DNA of 64,000 nt from Rhizoclosmatium globosum (taxonomy: Eukaryota; Chytridiomycota; Chytridiomycetes; Chytridiales; Chytriomycetaceae): positions 1 to 64,000 of the forward strand of contig MCGO01000076.1 in NCBI GenBank assembly GCA_002104985.1. Reading direction: 5' to 3'. Positions 1 through 10,577 of this stretch are shown piece after piece. How positions within the stretch are numbered: the first letter of the stretch is position 1; each line of letters opens with the position of its first letter. The notes below the pieces were generated by a model that was given only the letters and a program-made list of their open reading frames with translations, was not told where the DNA came from and did no database searches. The translations under genes were made by a program, and so were the position numbers.

Positions 1-3000
1 AGAGCGATGACAGTCAAATTCTGCAACAAACCTCGGCCGCAGCGGTCAACCCAAGCACACACTTGAGCAAATCGACCAAACACTCTTGAGGCAAGAACTT
101 GGAATCATCCACTCCTGGAACCATCAACACACTCTTCAACACCCGCAACCCTCGTTTAACAAACTCAGATTTCATTTTTCCTCCTTCTTCAAATCCTTTA
201 ACACAGCTAAAACAACGTCCTCAACACGTCCAAACTCCCACATCCCATCACCGTCCAAAAACTGCCACAGAGTCGCGACACCGCCAGCAATCGCGTCGCT
301 GATTTGGTTTTCAAGCTGCATCGCGTAATTATCTGTATCGCTTACACCGAGAACAACGGCAAGGTCTTCACTCCATCGCACTGATTTCCTGTTACTCCCT
401 GTCTCGGATGAAGACGCGTCCCAATGTACAACGTTTCTAAAGCTACCGGTTGAAGACGAGGACGATGCAACTGATATTCGTTTCATGGATTGCGAGCTGG
501 GTGTTGGAGACGGTGGTGGTGAGAGGACGCGAAGTGATGGCGCGCGAGAACCGAGTCCTGTATCGACTTTTGCGTTGATTCTTCTCAAGGTTCCTGGCGT
601 TGGTGTTGGGGATGTGACGGCGGCTTTTCGAGGGGTTGGTGACGGGGCGTTTGCGAAACTCATCACTTTGCGGAGGCCGTCGCCACTGCTTGAGCTGTCT
701 GATCTTTGTGATGCTGAAACAAGTTTTGAAGGAATGAAGTTTGAGCTTATTGCTCTTGTAACGGTCGCTTTTGGGGTAGGGCTGACAGACATTATTGACT
801 GTTGGCGACGTAAGGGACGAGAGGTGAGTTGGGAGGTGACGAAGTTGGGGAGGGACTAAATCGGTTTGGTTTGGGAATTTGTTGCGGTGAGCTGGAGGGC
901 GATCTCGTGAGTGTAGGCTGTCGGAGCATTGATGGCTGGTCTTGTTTGGGAACTTGAAGTTGAGACGCTGAAGAGATTGTTTGAGATCGTGGAAGAGATG
1001 TTTGGCGTTGAAGAGAGGGTGACCGCATCAAGTTAGGCGCAGATTGAGACATGGGAAGAGATGCAATGGTCTGATGTTTTCGAACATTCTGCATCTCTGC
1101 AGATATTGAGTTTGTCGATGATGACCCTCGTAATGAACTGGTCCTTGCAATTGGAAGATGCGATAAACGATTCTTGTGCGAAGAAGACAAAAGAGGTTCT
1201 GGGGACATTATTGACGAGCGTGGTGGAATTGGTGAAAATGGATCGGATGGATGAAGCATCATGCTGAGAATCTGAATCAACGCTAACTTCCACCACAATT
1301 TCGGACAGAATTTTCTCATCTTTTTGCTTTGTCAAAGCAATCCTTGTATCTTCCGCAGTGGAAGGTCCTTCCGTAGTAACAGCAACATCCCATGGTTCTA
1401 CTTCATCCACCACGGTGACTGTTAAAGTTTCCACAACCCCTGTGGATGACAGAGCTTGGAATTGAACCACATTACTTTCATCAACTTTTTCCTCAGTGAG
1501 AAGCTCAGATGACATTGGCGACACATTCTCACCAATAGTATCGGCATCACCGTCATATCCGCCACTGTACAAGCCACTTCATCGTTTTCGTGAGATTCTT
1601 GAATAATAGCCTCATCATTTTCAACCACGAATATTCCTTGTGACTCAGCGTCCGGAGAATCCAGCAAAGTTTCAACTGAAGAATCCGGCCGAGGGGCCTC
1701 AACGACAGAGTCCGGCGTAATGACTTCCACGGGACTGTTTCCATCGAATGCCGAAGTCGGGATCTAGTTCTACGCTGACGTCATCCACCATATCAATAGG
1801 TGCAGAGTACGACTTGGATGCTTCTGCAGCTGCGACTTCTTCTCCCAAGGTCATTGTGTATTTGACGTCAAGTGTTGTAACAATATCTCCGGATATTTCG
1901 TCCATACTAGGAGTTGGCGTTGCTGCGGGACTTATCGAACCATTTGAAGCTCGGATTACAACGATTTCGTCAGGTTCAGGTTCTGCGGATTGAGGGGACG
2001 GAGTAACGACCACGACAACGAGTTCTTCTCCCACTTGATTGCTCGACGAAATCGGCTCTGAAATCACAACTTCCTTGTTCATTTCTGGTTCACTTTCAGG
2101 GCTGAAATTCCGTTGGTTTTCAATTTGCTCAATCTCCGCCAGAAGCTTTTGAATTTCAGAATCATTGCTTTCTTCGATATCTTGCGAATCGTCAACCGTT
2201 TGCTCCTCTGCTTCAGGTAGTTCAATACAATACTCTATCACGCCCAAAACTCCTTCCGACACTCCAGCAAGGATACTCTCGCCATCAAAGTCGTCCACGA
2301 AATTCGGCGGTGTTTCGAAATCAAGCGACGATTCAGGTTGGAATGAGTTGTACATGTTGTCGTCTATACTTTTGCGGGGTATCACTCTGCGTCCTGAATC
2401 TGACTGAATGAATGCGAGTCGGGATCTATCGATAGCGCTCGTTGGAAGAGATAAATGATTTGTTGCAAGGTCCTGTGTCGCGATTGCTTCAACTTTTTTC
2501 AATTGTAAACGCTGGAACTCTTGCTGCTTCGATTCTCCGAACTGCACTTTCGCGCGATTGATTTCGGTTGCGTTTCTAGGTTGTTGAGTTGGGGGTTTTA
2601 TGTTGAGACTCTTGATGTGTTGAGGTGAGAGTGTGGTTGCGAATCTGATGTGCAATGCGTAAATACTCGGAGAAAGCAACCCAATATACAAACTTTTGTA
2701 TACGATCCTCCGAATATAATTGTGAATACTCTGTGAAGAGATGTCGTCCAGAGTCCCGCACTTCACTTGCAGAATCACTGATAGCCAACCGTATTACTTC
2801 TTGAACTACTTCTAGCAATCCGGTATCCATCCGCTAATCAGAAAATAGTCAGGATGGTGTATAGTACCCAAGCACGCGAGTTACCATCATTGTTACGCAA
2901 GCCTTCAACAACGCATTTTACTGAATCCACAGCCACAATCCGTAATGGTTTTGACACTTTCGCACCTTTCCTTAACTCTGCCAGACAAACTGATGCGAAT

Positions 3001-3448
3001 GGAAGAAGAGCGGCGGGAGAGGACGCTGAGCTGCAGGCTGTAACGATATCTTCGATTGCTGTTGAAGCCAGACGGACCATAACCACCGATGCCTTTGCAC
3101 AGAGCATTAAAAGAGAAGGAAGGTGCTCCGATGCAAAGCCCTGTGTGGCAAAGAGACCCTGGAGGAACTTGGCTGCTCCAACAAGAAGAAGGATGGCTGT
3201 CTTTTGCAGTGCCGATCGCGGAGAAAAGAGCTTCAAGTGTGTGAGTTATGCTCTAAGTTATGGGCAAGAAGGCTTACACTTTGAGTGATTGGGCCCTTGA
3301 TTCGCTTCATTGCATCAGTCACTCCAGCTACCGAACTTCTCTCAATTGCAACGGTGAACGCTGAAAGTGCTCGATCCATCGGTGTCCATGTCGATTCATC
3401 TTCTGGTTTTGAGAATGCGGCTGATACAAGTGCGACCGAGGAGTCCAT
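1..3448 (-). CDS. CLASP-like microtubule-binding protein (partial, frame-broken)
   Basis: The start codon is at 3448. The first about 230 residues, in three exons, are helical HEAT/TOG-type repeats resembling the CLASP N-terminal domain; they include an SDSASEVRDSGRHLF segment typical of a TOG helix pair. CLASP/Stu1 proteins bind microtubule plus ends and tubulin. The rest is a long acidic then Ser/Pro-rich linker, ending in a helical segment (about 175-40) that runs into the left edge. A probable donor (GTTTGT) near 34 suggests that the gene continues outside. A 49-bp intron lies near 3236-3284 and a second near 2770-2850. Single-base frame changes are needed near 1748, 1570, 1268, 792 and 177. 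The last is repaired by one extra A in an A5 run, or by a weak 41-bp intron. The family call rests on the N-terminal domain only. Confidence 0.6.
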
Positions 3449-3574
3449 AGAGAGTGGATGTTGGGGGTATTGGTTTCAAGTTTTCAACGATTACACAATT
3501 AGCTTGGTTTATTCAGAATAAGAAAGAAGAAAACTGAATCTATTGAATGACAGAGAGAAGGCTGAAATTGGTCA

Positions 3575-4496
3575 TTATTCCTGGGTATCTTCAGCCACCT
3601 TCTGACCTGCCTTTGAAATCACTTCTGGCATTGCATCCATCTTTTCAACTGATTTAGAACGAGACCTTACTACTTTTCCATGTAAAGCTCCGTGGATTTT
3701 CAGTTCCTGTGGTCGTTTGAAAGCAGCATCACAAGAATCGCATTTATATGGCTTCTCTGTACTGTGAACAACCATGTGTACTTTCTTTTCGCGAGGTGTT
3801 TTGAAAGTCTTTGGGCAAAGATCGCAAGAATATGGCTTCTCGCCTTCGATTTGAAATTTAGCTCTAAATGTAATGTCGCGAGAGTTCACCTGTGTGCTTC
3901 ATTATATGCAGCTTGAGTTCTGCTGAGCGCTTGAACGCAATAGGGCACATTTCGCACGCATAGGGTCGTTCATCTGAATGAACGACAGAGTGGCTTTTGA
4001 GTTCACGGGCAGTTTTGCATGACAAATCGCACAGATGACACTGGAATGGCAATTCACCTAATACGTAGCATCAGAATACGCTACTTTTTGTTTTTTGGCC
4101 TGACTTACCCCCGTGTTCAATCATGTGCAATTTGAGTTCTCCCTTTCTTTTGAAACGCGCGGGACATAAATCACAGCGATGTGGTTTTTCTGATGTGTGG
4201 ACGAGACCGTGGCTTTTAACTTCCTGAAAAGCAAACGTGGTTGGTTAGTTTTTCGTGTATAAATTGGATTTGGAAGGCACATCAAAACATACTGCCGGAG
4301 TTCTGAAGGCCTTCGCACAAAGTAGGCACTTGAAGTTTCGAGCGGCAGGTTCGCTGTCAGTGAACGAATCATTTGATTCAACTGTTGATGAAGGGGAAGA
4401 CTTTCTCTCTCTGGATCGGGAACTGATTGGCGGAGCTGGAGGAGGACCTTCGCTTGACAGCGGAGTTTGATTGCTTTCCAGTTCGGTAGATTTCAT
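3575..4496 (-). CDS. six-finger C2H2 zinc-finger protein
   Basis: The start is the first ATG (4496) of an open frame that begins with a Ser/Pro-rich segment of about 45 residues. Six classical C2H2 fingers follow, each CxxC-x12-HxxxH, then a basic tail ending at 3575. Odd fingers read TPxEVKSH-like and even fingers FKRxxELKLH-like, so the array is a two-finger unit repeated three times. Introns fall inside finger 1 and in the linkers after fingers 2 and 4; the two linker introns are both phase 1 in the Gly codon of the TGE linker. It is likely a nuclear DNA-binding regulator; the target is unknown. An upstream non-coding or coding exon is possible, because the poly-A tract at about 4569-4588 lies just upstream. 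Confidence 0.75.
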
Positions 4497-4687
4497 TCTT
4501 TGATTGACTTTCAATAAGGCGAGAATTGTGAGGGCTGCTCGTTTGAGCTCAAAGGGAGAGCGGTGAGTTAAAAAAAAAAAAAAAAAAAGAGGTGAAAGTA
4601 TTATATATTACACGGTCTCCTTTACATCTAATATCTTGAGTGTGTCTTGGATTCTTTATTGTGGTATTTCGATTATTTTCATAATCA

Positions 4688-6687
4688 ATGCCACCTTCCC
4701 TTCATCGGTGCAAACGATGCCTCCAGGGCCACCGAAAGTGTGTGCCAGGACCCGATAACTCAGCGTGCGAACGATGTGTCCGACTTGGAAAAGAAGGAGA
4801 GTGTGTGTATGAACTGGATAAGCCGCTAGTGTCGCCAACCACAGACGATGCATCGACTGGCTCTGTCGGTACATCCACTGCTTTCCCAACAATATCATTA
4901 GCCCTTGATCGCTTTATGAATGCTGCTGAGTCTTCACTGATGGATTTGGACACTGACGAATGGCGTGATCAAGCCCCAACAACTTTGTTTGGTACCCAGT
5001 GTTTCAACTCCACTGCACTTCAGCAGTATATGAAGGCTTTTGAGACTCCAATGTTTGATCATGGGGATAAATCTATGGACTTGGAAGACCCGGATCTGAT
5101 GTGTACATTTGATGATTGGATGTTGGTGTTCAATTGGCTCAGCCGAAACGGGACAAGGGCTATTCCTATTGCCCGATGGATGGATGCTGAATCTATGCTG
5201 AAAGAGTTCTTTTACAAGCCTCCAGCTTTGCGGTTCGTATGCAAAGGGTTTCTCTATTTAACTGACCTTGATTCAACAGGCTCATTCTCTGTTGCTCAGC
5301 GTTACAAGCTTCTTATTTCTCGTCTAATAGAAGTAATCCAAACGCCGAACTATCATACTTCCGAAGAGCGAGAAAGGCATTCTACAGAGCCGAATTGTCG
5401 TCGGCAGATATGGTCAGCTTTTACTTCTACTTAGGTCTTCAAGCATCGGATATAGGGGAAATGAAGATTTCGGAACAATGCTTAAGATCCGCTATTGAAT
5501 TAATTATTGATCTCAAAATGGATGTTGATCCTGATGATTCTCCATGGTTGTCCCACTTGACTGCGCGCCAACGAGAAGAACGAAGGCGCTTCTTCTGGAT
5601 TATATACATTCAATATTCTCATGTCGTGTCATATTCAGTGGATGCTCCTGAATATAACTTCAACTCTGATAAAATCAAGCCCCCAAGTCAGGTTTATGAC
5701 CCGCATCCTGTGTTTGTGAATGTGACGGATATTGTCAAGTGGGAAACTTTGTTGCTTAATATTATCGGTACAATCAAGCGAGCGAATACGTTACCGCCTC
5801 AATCTGTCTCGGCCCTTGCTGATTCCACTGCCGTCAACACACCTTTCCACAATCAACTTCTTTCAGCACATTCATCTATTTCTACCAAGTGGCTTTTACT
5901 TTTCGAAAACCCAGCAGTTATTTCACCACAAGATGAAGACCGATTCATCACTCAAGTCTCCCTTGCCAAAGATATTCTTTTCGACCTCAATATGCTGCTA
6001 CAAGTAAGCACGTCTGTATTCTATCGACCTCTCATGTTTCTTTCGGGCCTTCGATCTTGCGACCCTGTGTACCTGAGTTCTAACCATCAAACTGCTGTTC
6101 TGAACGCGATCAATCAGTGTCTTGAGGCGTCTTGGAGAATTTCATCACTATACCTGTTTTACGACAAAATGATGAAGGGGGATGACAGGATTCATGAAGA
6201 TGAAGTTATATTCTATCAATGCGACTTTGGAACTTATCAAGCCTTTGAAGCGTTCATTGTATTTTGGTTTATTGCATGTCGAATGGAGTCTCAGTGGCTG
6301 TCTTTAGCGGGTCTGACGGAATTTAATAATTCTGCATTGAGGGAACGGTTACGAAAGGTGTTTGAAATTGTGAGGTCAATGGGTTCTGTTGGATCCAGTG
6401 ATCCAATTCTTCAAGCGATGGAGGCTATGCTTGCGGAGGTTGAAGAAGCTGGTAGACTTGGGAGATGGTTTCGAAGTTTGCCTGATGATGTGATTCTCAA
6501 CGATTTGGAAGCAATTGAAGTTGGAATGAAGCTTATGCGTGTCGGAACTGATATGGAAGAGAATTCTGTTGTTGATCCGTATTGTTACATGGGGTTTCTG
6601 GGGATGGAAATTGGAAGTAGAAGAAAGATTCGGTGGAAGGGACGGAGGGAAGAGTCTTGGCGGTTGTTTTGGAAGTTGAATGGCTGA
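4688..6687 (+). CDS. Zn2Cys6 fungal transcription factor
   Basis: A Zn(2)-Cys(6) binuclear cluster lies at residues 8-38 (CKRC, CVPG, CERC, C), directly after the initiator ATG. A linker follows, then a fungal-specific regulatory region whose helical core includes the ARKAFYRAELSS and ECLRSAIEL-like segments. Such proteins bind paired CGG half-sites and regulate metabolism. No intron is evident. The reading frame changes once near 5362-5368, inside the conserved regulatory region; one extra base there joins the two halves into a single protein of about 665 residues. The stop is only 82 bp before the next start. The target pathway cannot be told from context. Confidence 0.8.
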
Positions 6688-6768
6688 ACAATAAATCCTT
6701 CGAAGAAATAACGTTAGTTCTACATGGTTACTTGGGTTTTGATATGCGTTAATAAGAACATCTCCAAA

Positions 6769-8877
6769 ATGAGAGCAAATCTGCTCCTCTTCGCCGCTAC
6801 TCTCACCACCACTTTTGCAAAACCCAATTCCGCAAGCAACGAAAGCCAGTCCCGCGAATACCTTGAACGCCTCTATGGACAAGCAAAAGCCGCGTATTCA
6901 AACCGAGACTTTGAAACGGCGCATAAACACTTTTCTCGACTCCATGACCTCCTTCCTGATTGGAAAGACAACTACTTCAACTGGGCCCTTAGTCAGATAT
7001 TTGGGAAGCGGATAGATCGGTTCTTTGATATCATGGACATGGCTGGTGAGTGATTGTTGTTGTGACTGAGGGATGTCTCCTAATCTCACACTGGTTTCAG
7101 TGAAACAGTACCCAAACGATTCCGATGTGTACTTAAAGTATTGTAACAACATAGCATCCATGTTGAACCAGTGAGTTTGCATTCACTCGAATCACTGACT
7201 TGGCGAGACATAACCTTGTCATGACAGGCCCAACGACTTCCTGAATTTGGATTCCTATCGAACTGTAAAAGAAATGGTGGATACATGCATCAAAGCCACA
7301 CTGCTTGATCCTACATCTTCACTCGCCTATGCGACAACGGCAGCGATGCTAAACCTTGTCAGGGAATACAAACACTCAATCGATGTATATGAAGACTGGT
7401 TTAAGCGGTTTGGAAGTACCGTCAGCAGGAAAGAATACTTTTCCACTTTGACCTCCTTCTCACAGGTTCTTGTTCAAGATGGGCAGTTTGATCGCGCATA
7501 CAAGATTGCGGAGGAAATTGTGGCTGAGGATCCAACTGTTGATAATGTTGGGCAGCTTTGTTATGTGCGGAAGATTGGTTATCCACTTGATAAGAAGGGG
7601 TGGAAGTTTTGTAATGAGACGCTGTATCGATCTGTTGCTGAATATTCTCTGAAAGGATCAAATGATTTATGTGGAACGGGGAAATGGCGCGTTGCTCTCA
7701 ATTATTCGGAGGAGGCTTCAACTCACCCAGAACTCCTCACGACAACCCTTCTTAATCCTTCAACCGCGTATGAAACATACGGATCTCTCTCAGATCCAAC
7801 CTTTGTAGGACCTGTAATCCCTAAATACCCACGCCTATTCCACGAACGTTTCGTTTACCTCATTCACCACCCCTCCGCCTACCTCACCGGTCACCCCGGA
7901 ATCGTCCATGGCCATTGCACACTGTACACAGGCGGAAAAAACGCAAACCTCGACATCCGATCATTCCAATCCTCCTCCGAAACCCACATCATAACCATCC
8001 CACACCGCACAGCCCACATTATCGTCCACCAAATCCGGAACTACTACCACTGGCTCGTCGAATCCCTTCCCAAACTCCTCCTCCTCCAAACTCACCTCCT
8101 CAGTCTTCCAAACAACGAGGACATAAAAATCCTTCTGCCTGAGAAGGGCATCGCGCGGTGGATTGACGCGACGCTTGCGTTGCCTGAATTCGATGCGGTG
8201 AGGGATCGGTTTGTTTATTACGATCATCCAACGACGGCGCGGTATTACTTCCCGAAGGGGCTTTATGAAGTCGATTGGATACATCCTGCTGTTGATGTAC
8301 ACAGGAGTCTTGATAAGAACGCGTGGGGTGTGTTTTGGCCGCCGCGGATGGTTCTTGAAACGACGCGGGAGTTCTGGCATGGGGCTTTGAAGCGCCGGGG
8401 GATGTTTCCGACGGTTGAGAGGTTGCGGGGGTCTATTGTGTATGTTTCTAGGGAGGGGACTGTGCGTGGGTTTCCGAATGAGGGTGAGTTTATGGGTATT
8501 TGAGGGAGAGGTTTGGGGATCGGATTTTGGTGCATACGGGGAAGGAAGGGATGTTGGAGCAGGCGAGGGTTTTCGCAGGGGCGAAGGTTGTTGTTGGGAG
8601 TCATGGAGCTGGGTTGGTGAATTATGTGTATACGCAGCCTGGGGCGGTGTTGGTTATGGTTCCTATGGATCCGCACGTTGAGTTTTGTTTTGGGCACTTG
8701 GTGGCAGCTTTTGGGGGGAGGCATTATGTTGTTACGAAAGTTCCTGGGGCGCATTATTTTGGAACTTATGCGGCCTTGACGAGGGAGCAGATGGAGGTTA
8801 TGGGTGATACCATTGAAAGGGCGTGGAGGGATGTGTTTGAAGATGGGAATGAGATTACATCGCATGATGAGTTATAA
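6769..8877 (+). CDS. secreted/Golgi GT61-family glycosyltransferase with TPR-like N-terminus
   Basis: I chose ATG 6769 over the in-frame 6724 because it begins a clean signal peptide (MRANLLLFAATLTTTFA). Short introns lie near 7049-7100 and 7171-7228. The N-terminal 200 residues are TPR-like helices. The C-terminal half matches GT61 (DUF563): NYYHWLVESLPKLLLL, then VYVSREG and the HGAGLVNYVYTQPGA block, which is typical of the nucleotide-sugar site. The family includes xylosyl- and EGF-O-GlcNAc transferases of the ER/Golgi; the donor sugar is unknown. The frame breaks at 8489-8491: one extra T in TTT restores a continuous family match (GEFYGYLRERFGDRI). GC content rises sharply after about 7700. 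Confidence 0.8.
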
Positions 8878-8971
8878 ACTTGAAATAAAATCAGAAAGTA
8901 TCTAATGACTTTCACATACTTTGTCAGATTCATGGGCGTTTATTCAGTCTCAGTAAGGGTCACGCAACCCG

Positions 8972-10509
8972 CTACAAGAATGCCTTTTCTAATCCTGTCA
9001 CCGCTTTATCTCCTTTGAGTATCCGCTCCACAGTCTCCCTAGCTCCCAAAACACAGTCATTCACGCCAACACCAAACCAACTATTCCCAACAACCGATAG
9101 TTTGCCATCAAACTCTTTTTGAAGGAGTCCATGCATTTCTTGCATTCTCTTCGAGTGTCCAACAGTGTATTGAGTAATACATTGTCGATGCAACGACACT
9201 TTAAATGCATCAGGATCCACAGCGATTCCCAAATCGTCACGAATCGCTTTCTTGGCTTTTTCAAGGGCAAGGTCATTTGAATACCCTGACGCAAAGACTT
9301 CTTTGAACCGATGTCCGCCCATCATGCAAGTTATTCGTGTAAGTGAGGGGTCGGAGCCTTGGCCAGGAATCGCGGAGGAGTCGAAAATAACGCCGATAAC
9401 GTCGGAGGTTTGGGTTCGGGGGACGAGGTAGCCGAAACCGGAAACGGGGAGGGTTGTTGGGGGTTTGTAGGCGAGGTTCACGACTGCTACGTCGACGGAG
9501 GGGTTTTTGGAGAGGAGGGCGGGGAGGGAAGAGGTTTTTGGGAGGAGGGTTTGGAGGGTTAGGGAGTCGAGGGCTGAGATAACTGTTGAAGATTCAAAAA
9601 TTTCGTTGGTGGACGTTGTCACTTTTACGGTGTTTGAGGGGGTTAGGTTGATGTGGGTTGCACGTGTGTTTTGGAGGATGGAGACGTTTGGATGGTTTTT
9701 TGTGAGGTCGGCGATGATTGCGTCTGTCAATGTTTGGAGACCGTTTTTGAATGCATAGACGGATGCGGATTTGGTTTTTTGGATGAATTCGATGCCTTCT
9801 GGGGATGTTGTGTGGGAATAGACGTCAGGGACAGGTTTCTTGAAAGCTTCAGCAAGTAAACCAAGGACGACTGATCCGTATTTCTGTTCAGCTTCCCAGA
9901 GAAACTTGAAGCATGATTTGACAGAGAGGTTTCGGGAATCGCCGGCATAAATTCCGTGAACAAGAGCAGAAATCATGTTGTCGGCAACGTGCCTGCCGAA
10001 ACGGCGGGACACAAAGTCATGAATAGATTCATCGTCTGCTTTGGTCCTTTTAATGAAAGGTTCGAGGGCACCGCGAGCCATGACACCTCTGAAGACATGG
10101 CCTGTGGGAGGAAACAGGGCTTCTTGTAGAGACGAGGGCATCTTGTTTATGTTACCATTGTATTTGATGAATCTGTTTTTAGCAGCGGGAGAGTTCTTTG
10201 GGACGGCAATGACTTGGTCTTTGAGGCCGAGAGCGAACACCTACTTTTATGTGATGAGTCACGACCACTTCAGAGCACCAACGAACAACGCACCAATTCC
10301 AAAGTCGCCAGTCCCTGCGGCCCGACTGGTCGCAGTGTCCTCGGTCCCGACTCAAAGAGCACGTCCGAATCCGAATCCAACGACGAGTGGATCCAACCGC
10401 CGCACCTTGTTCCGCCTTCGATTACTTTGATAAGAGTCGTTCGCGGTGCCGCCTTTGCCGCGAACCAGGCCGTGCTGAGTCCGCTGATTCCACCACCGAG
10501 AATGATCAT
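8972..10509 (-). CDS. HEM14: protoporphyrinogen oxidase
   Basis: This enzyme oxidises protoporphyrinogen IX to protoporphyrin IX, the penultimate step of heme synthesis, at the mitochondrial inner membrane. The start ATG (10509) leads directly into the FAD dinucleotide fold, MIILGGGISGLSTAW. A 53-bp intron near 10239-10292 (GTGCGT...TAG) joins LATLEL to the second exon. Further family blocks include the RFGRHVADNMISALVHGIYAGD segment and the C-terminal FAD contact GNSWFGVGVNDCV. The product is about 495 residues, normal for the family. No classical cleavable transit peptide is seen. It is head-to-head with eIF2B epsilon, with 68 bp between start codons. Confidence 0.93.
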
Positions 10510-10577
10510 TTACTTTGTTGATTTCTTCTTTCTTCTTTCTTCTTTCTTCTTTTTGATCAAAGTGATTTCATCGAGAA
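10510..10577. promoter_or_regulatory. bidirectional promoter HEM14 / GCD6
   Basis: Only 68 bp separate the start codons of the heme enzyme (minus) and eIF2B epsilon (plus). The interval holds a pyrimidine-rich TTTCTTC repeat (about 10525-10552), on one strand only, and no clear TATA box. Both genes must take their core promoter and 5' UTR from this segment or from neighbouring coding sequence. Confidence 0.55.

Noticed and set aside
8480..8520. A 21-27 bp intron starting at GTGAGT in the GT61 gene
   Set aside because: The phase does not fit any nearby AG, and the sequence across it matches the family as coding after a one-base correction.
7915..8865. Long antisense and alternate-frame open reading frames over the GT61 gene
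   Set aside because: GC-rich third positions of the real gene keep the other frames open; Pro/His/Arg-rich products are typical shadows.
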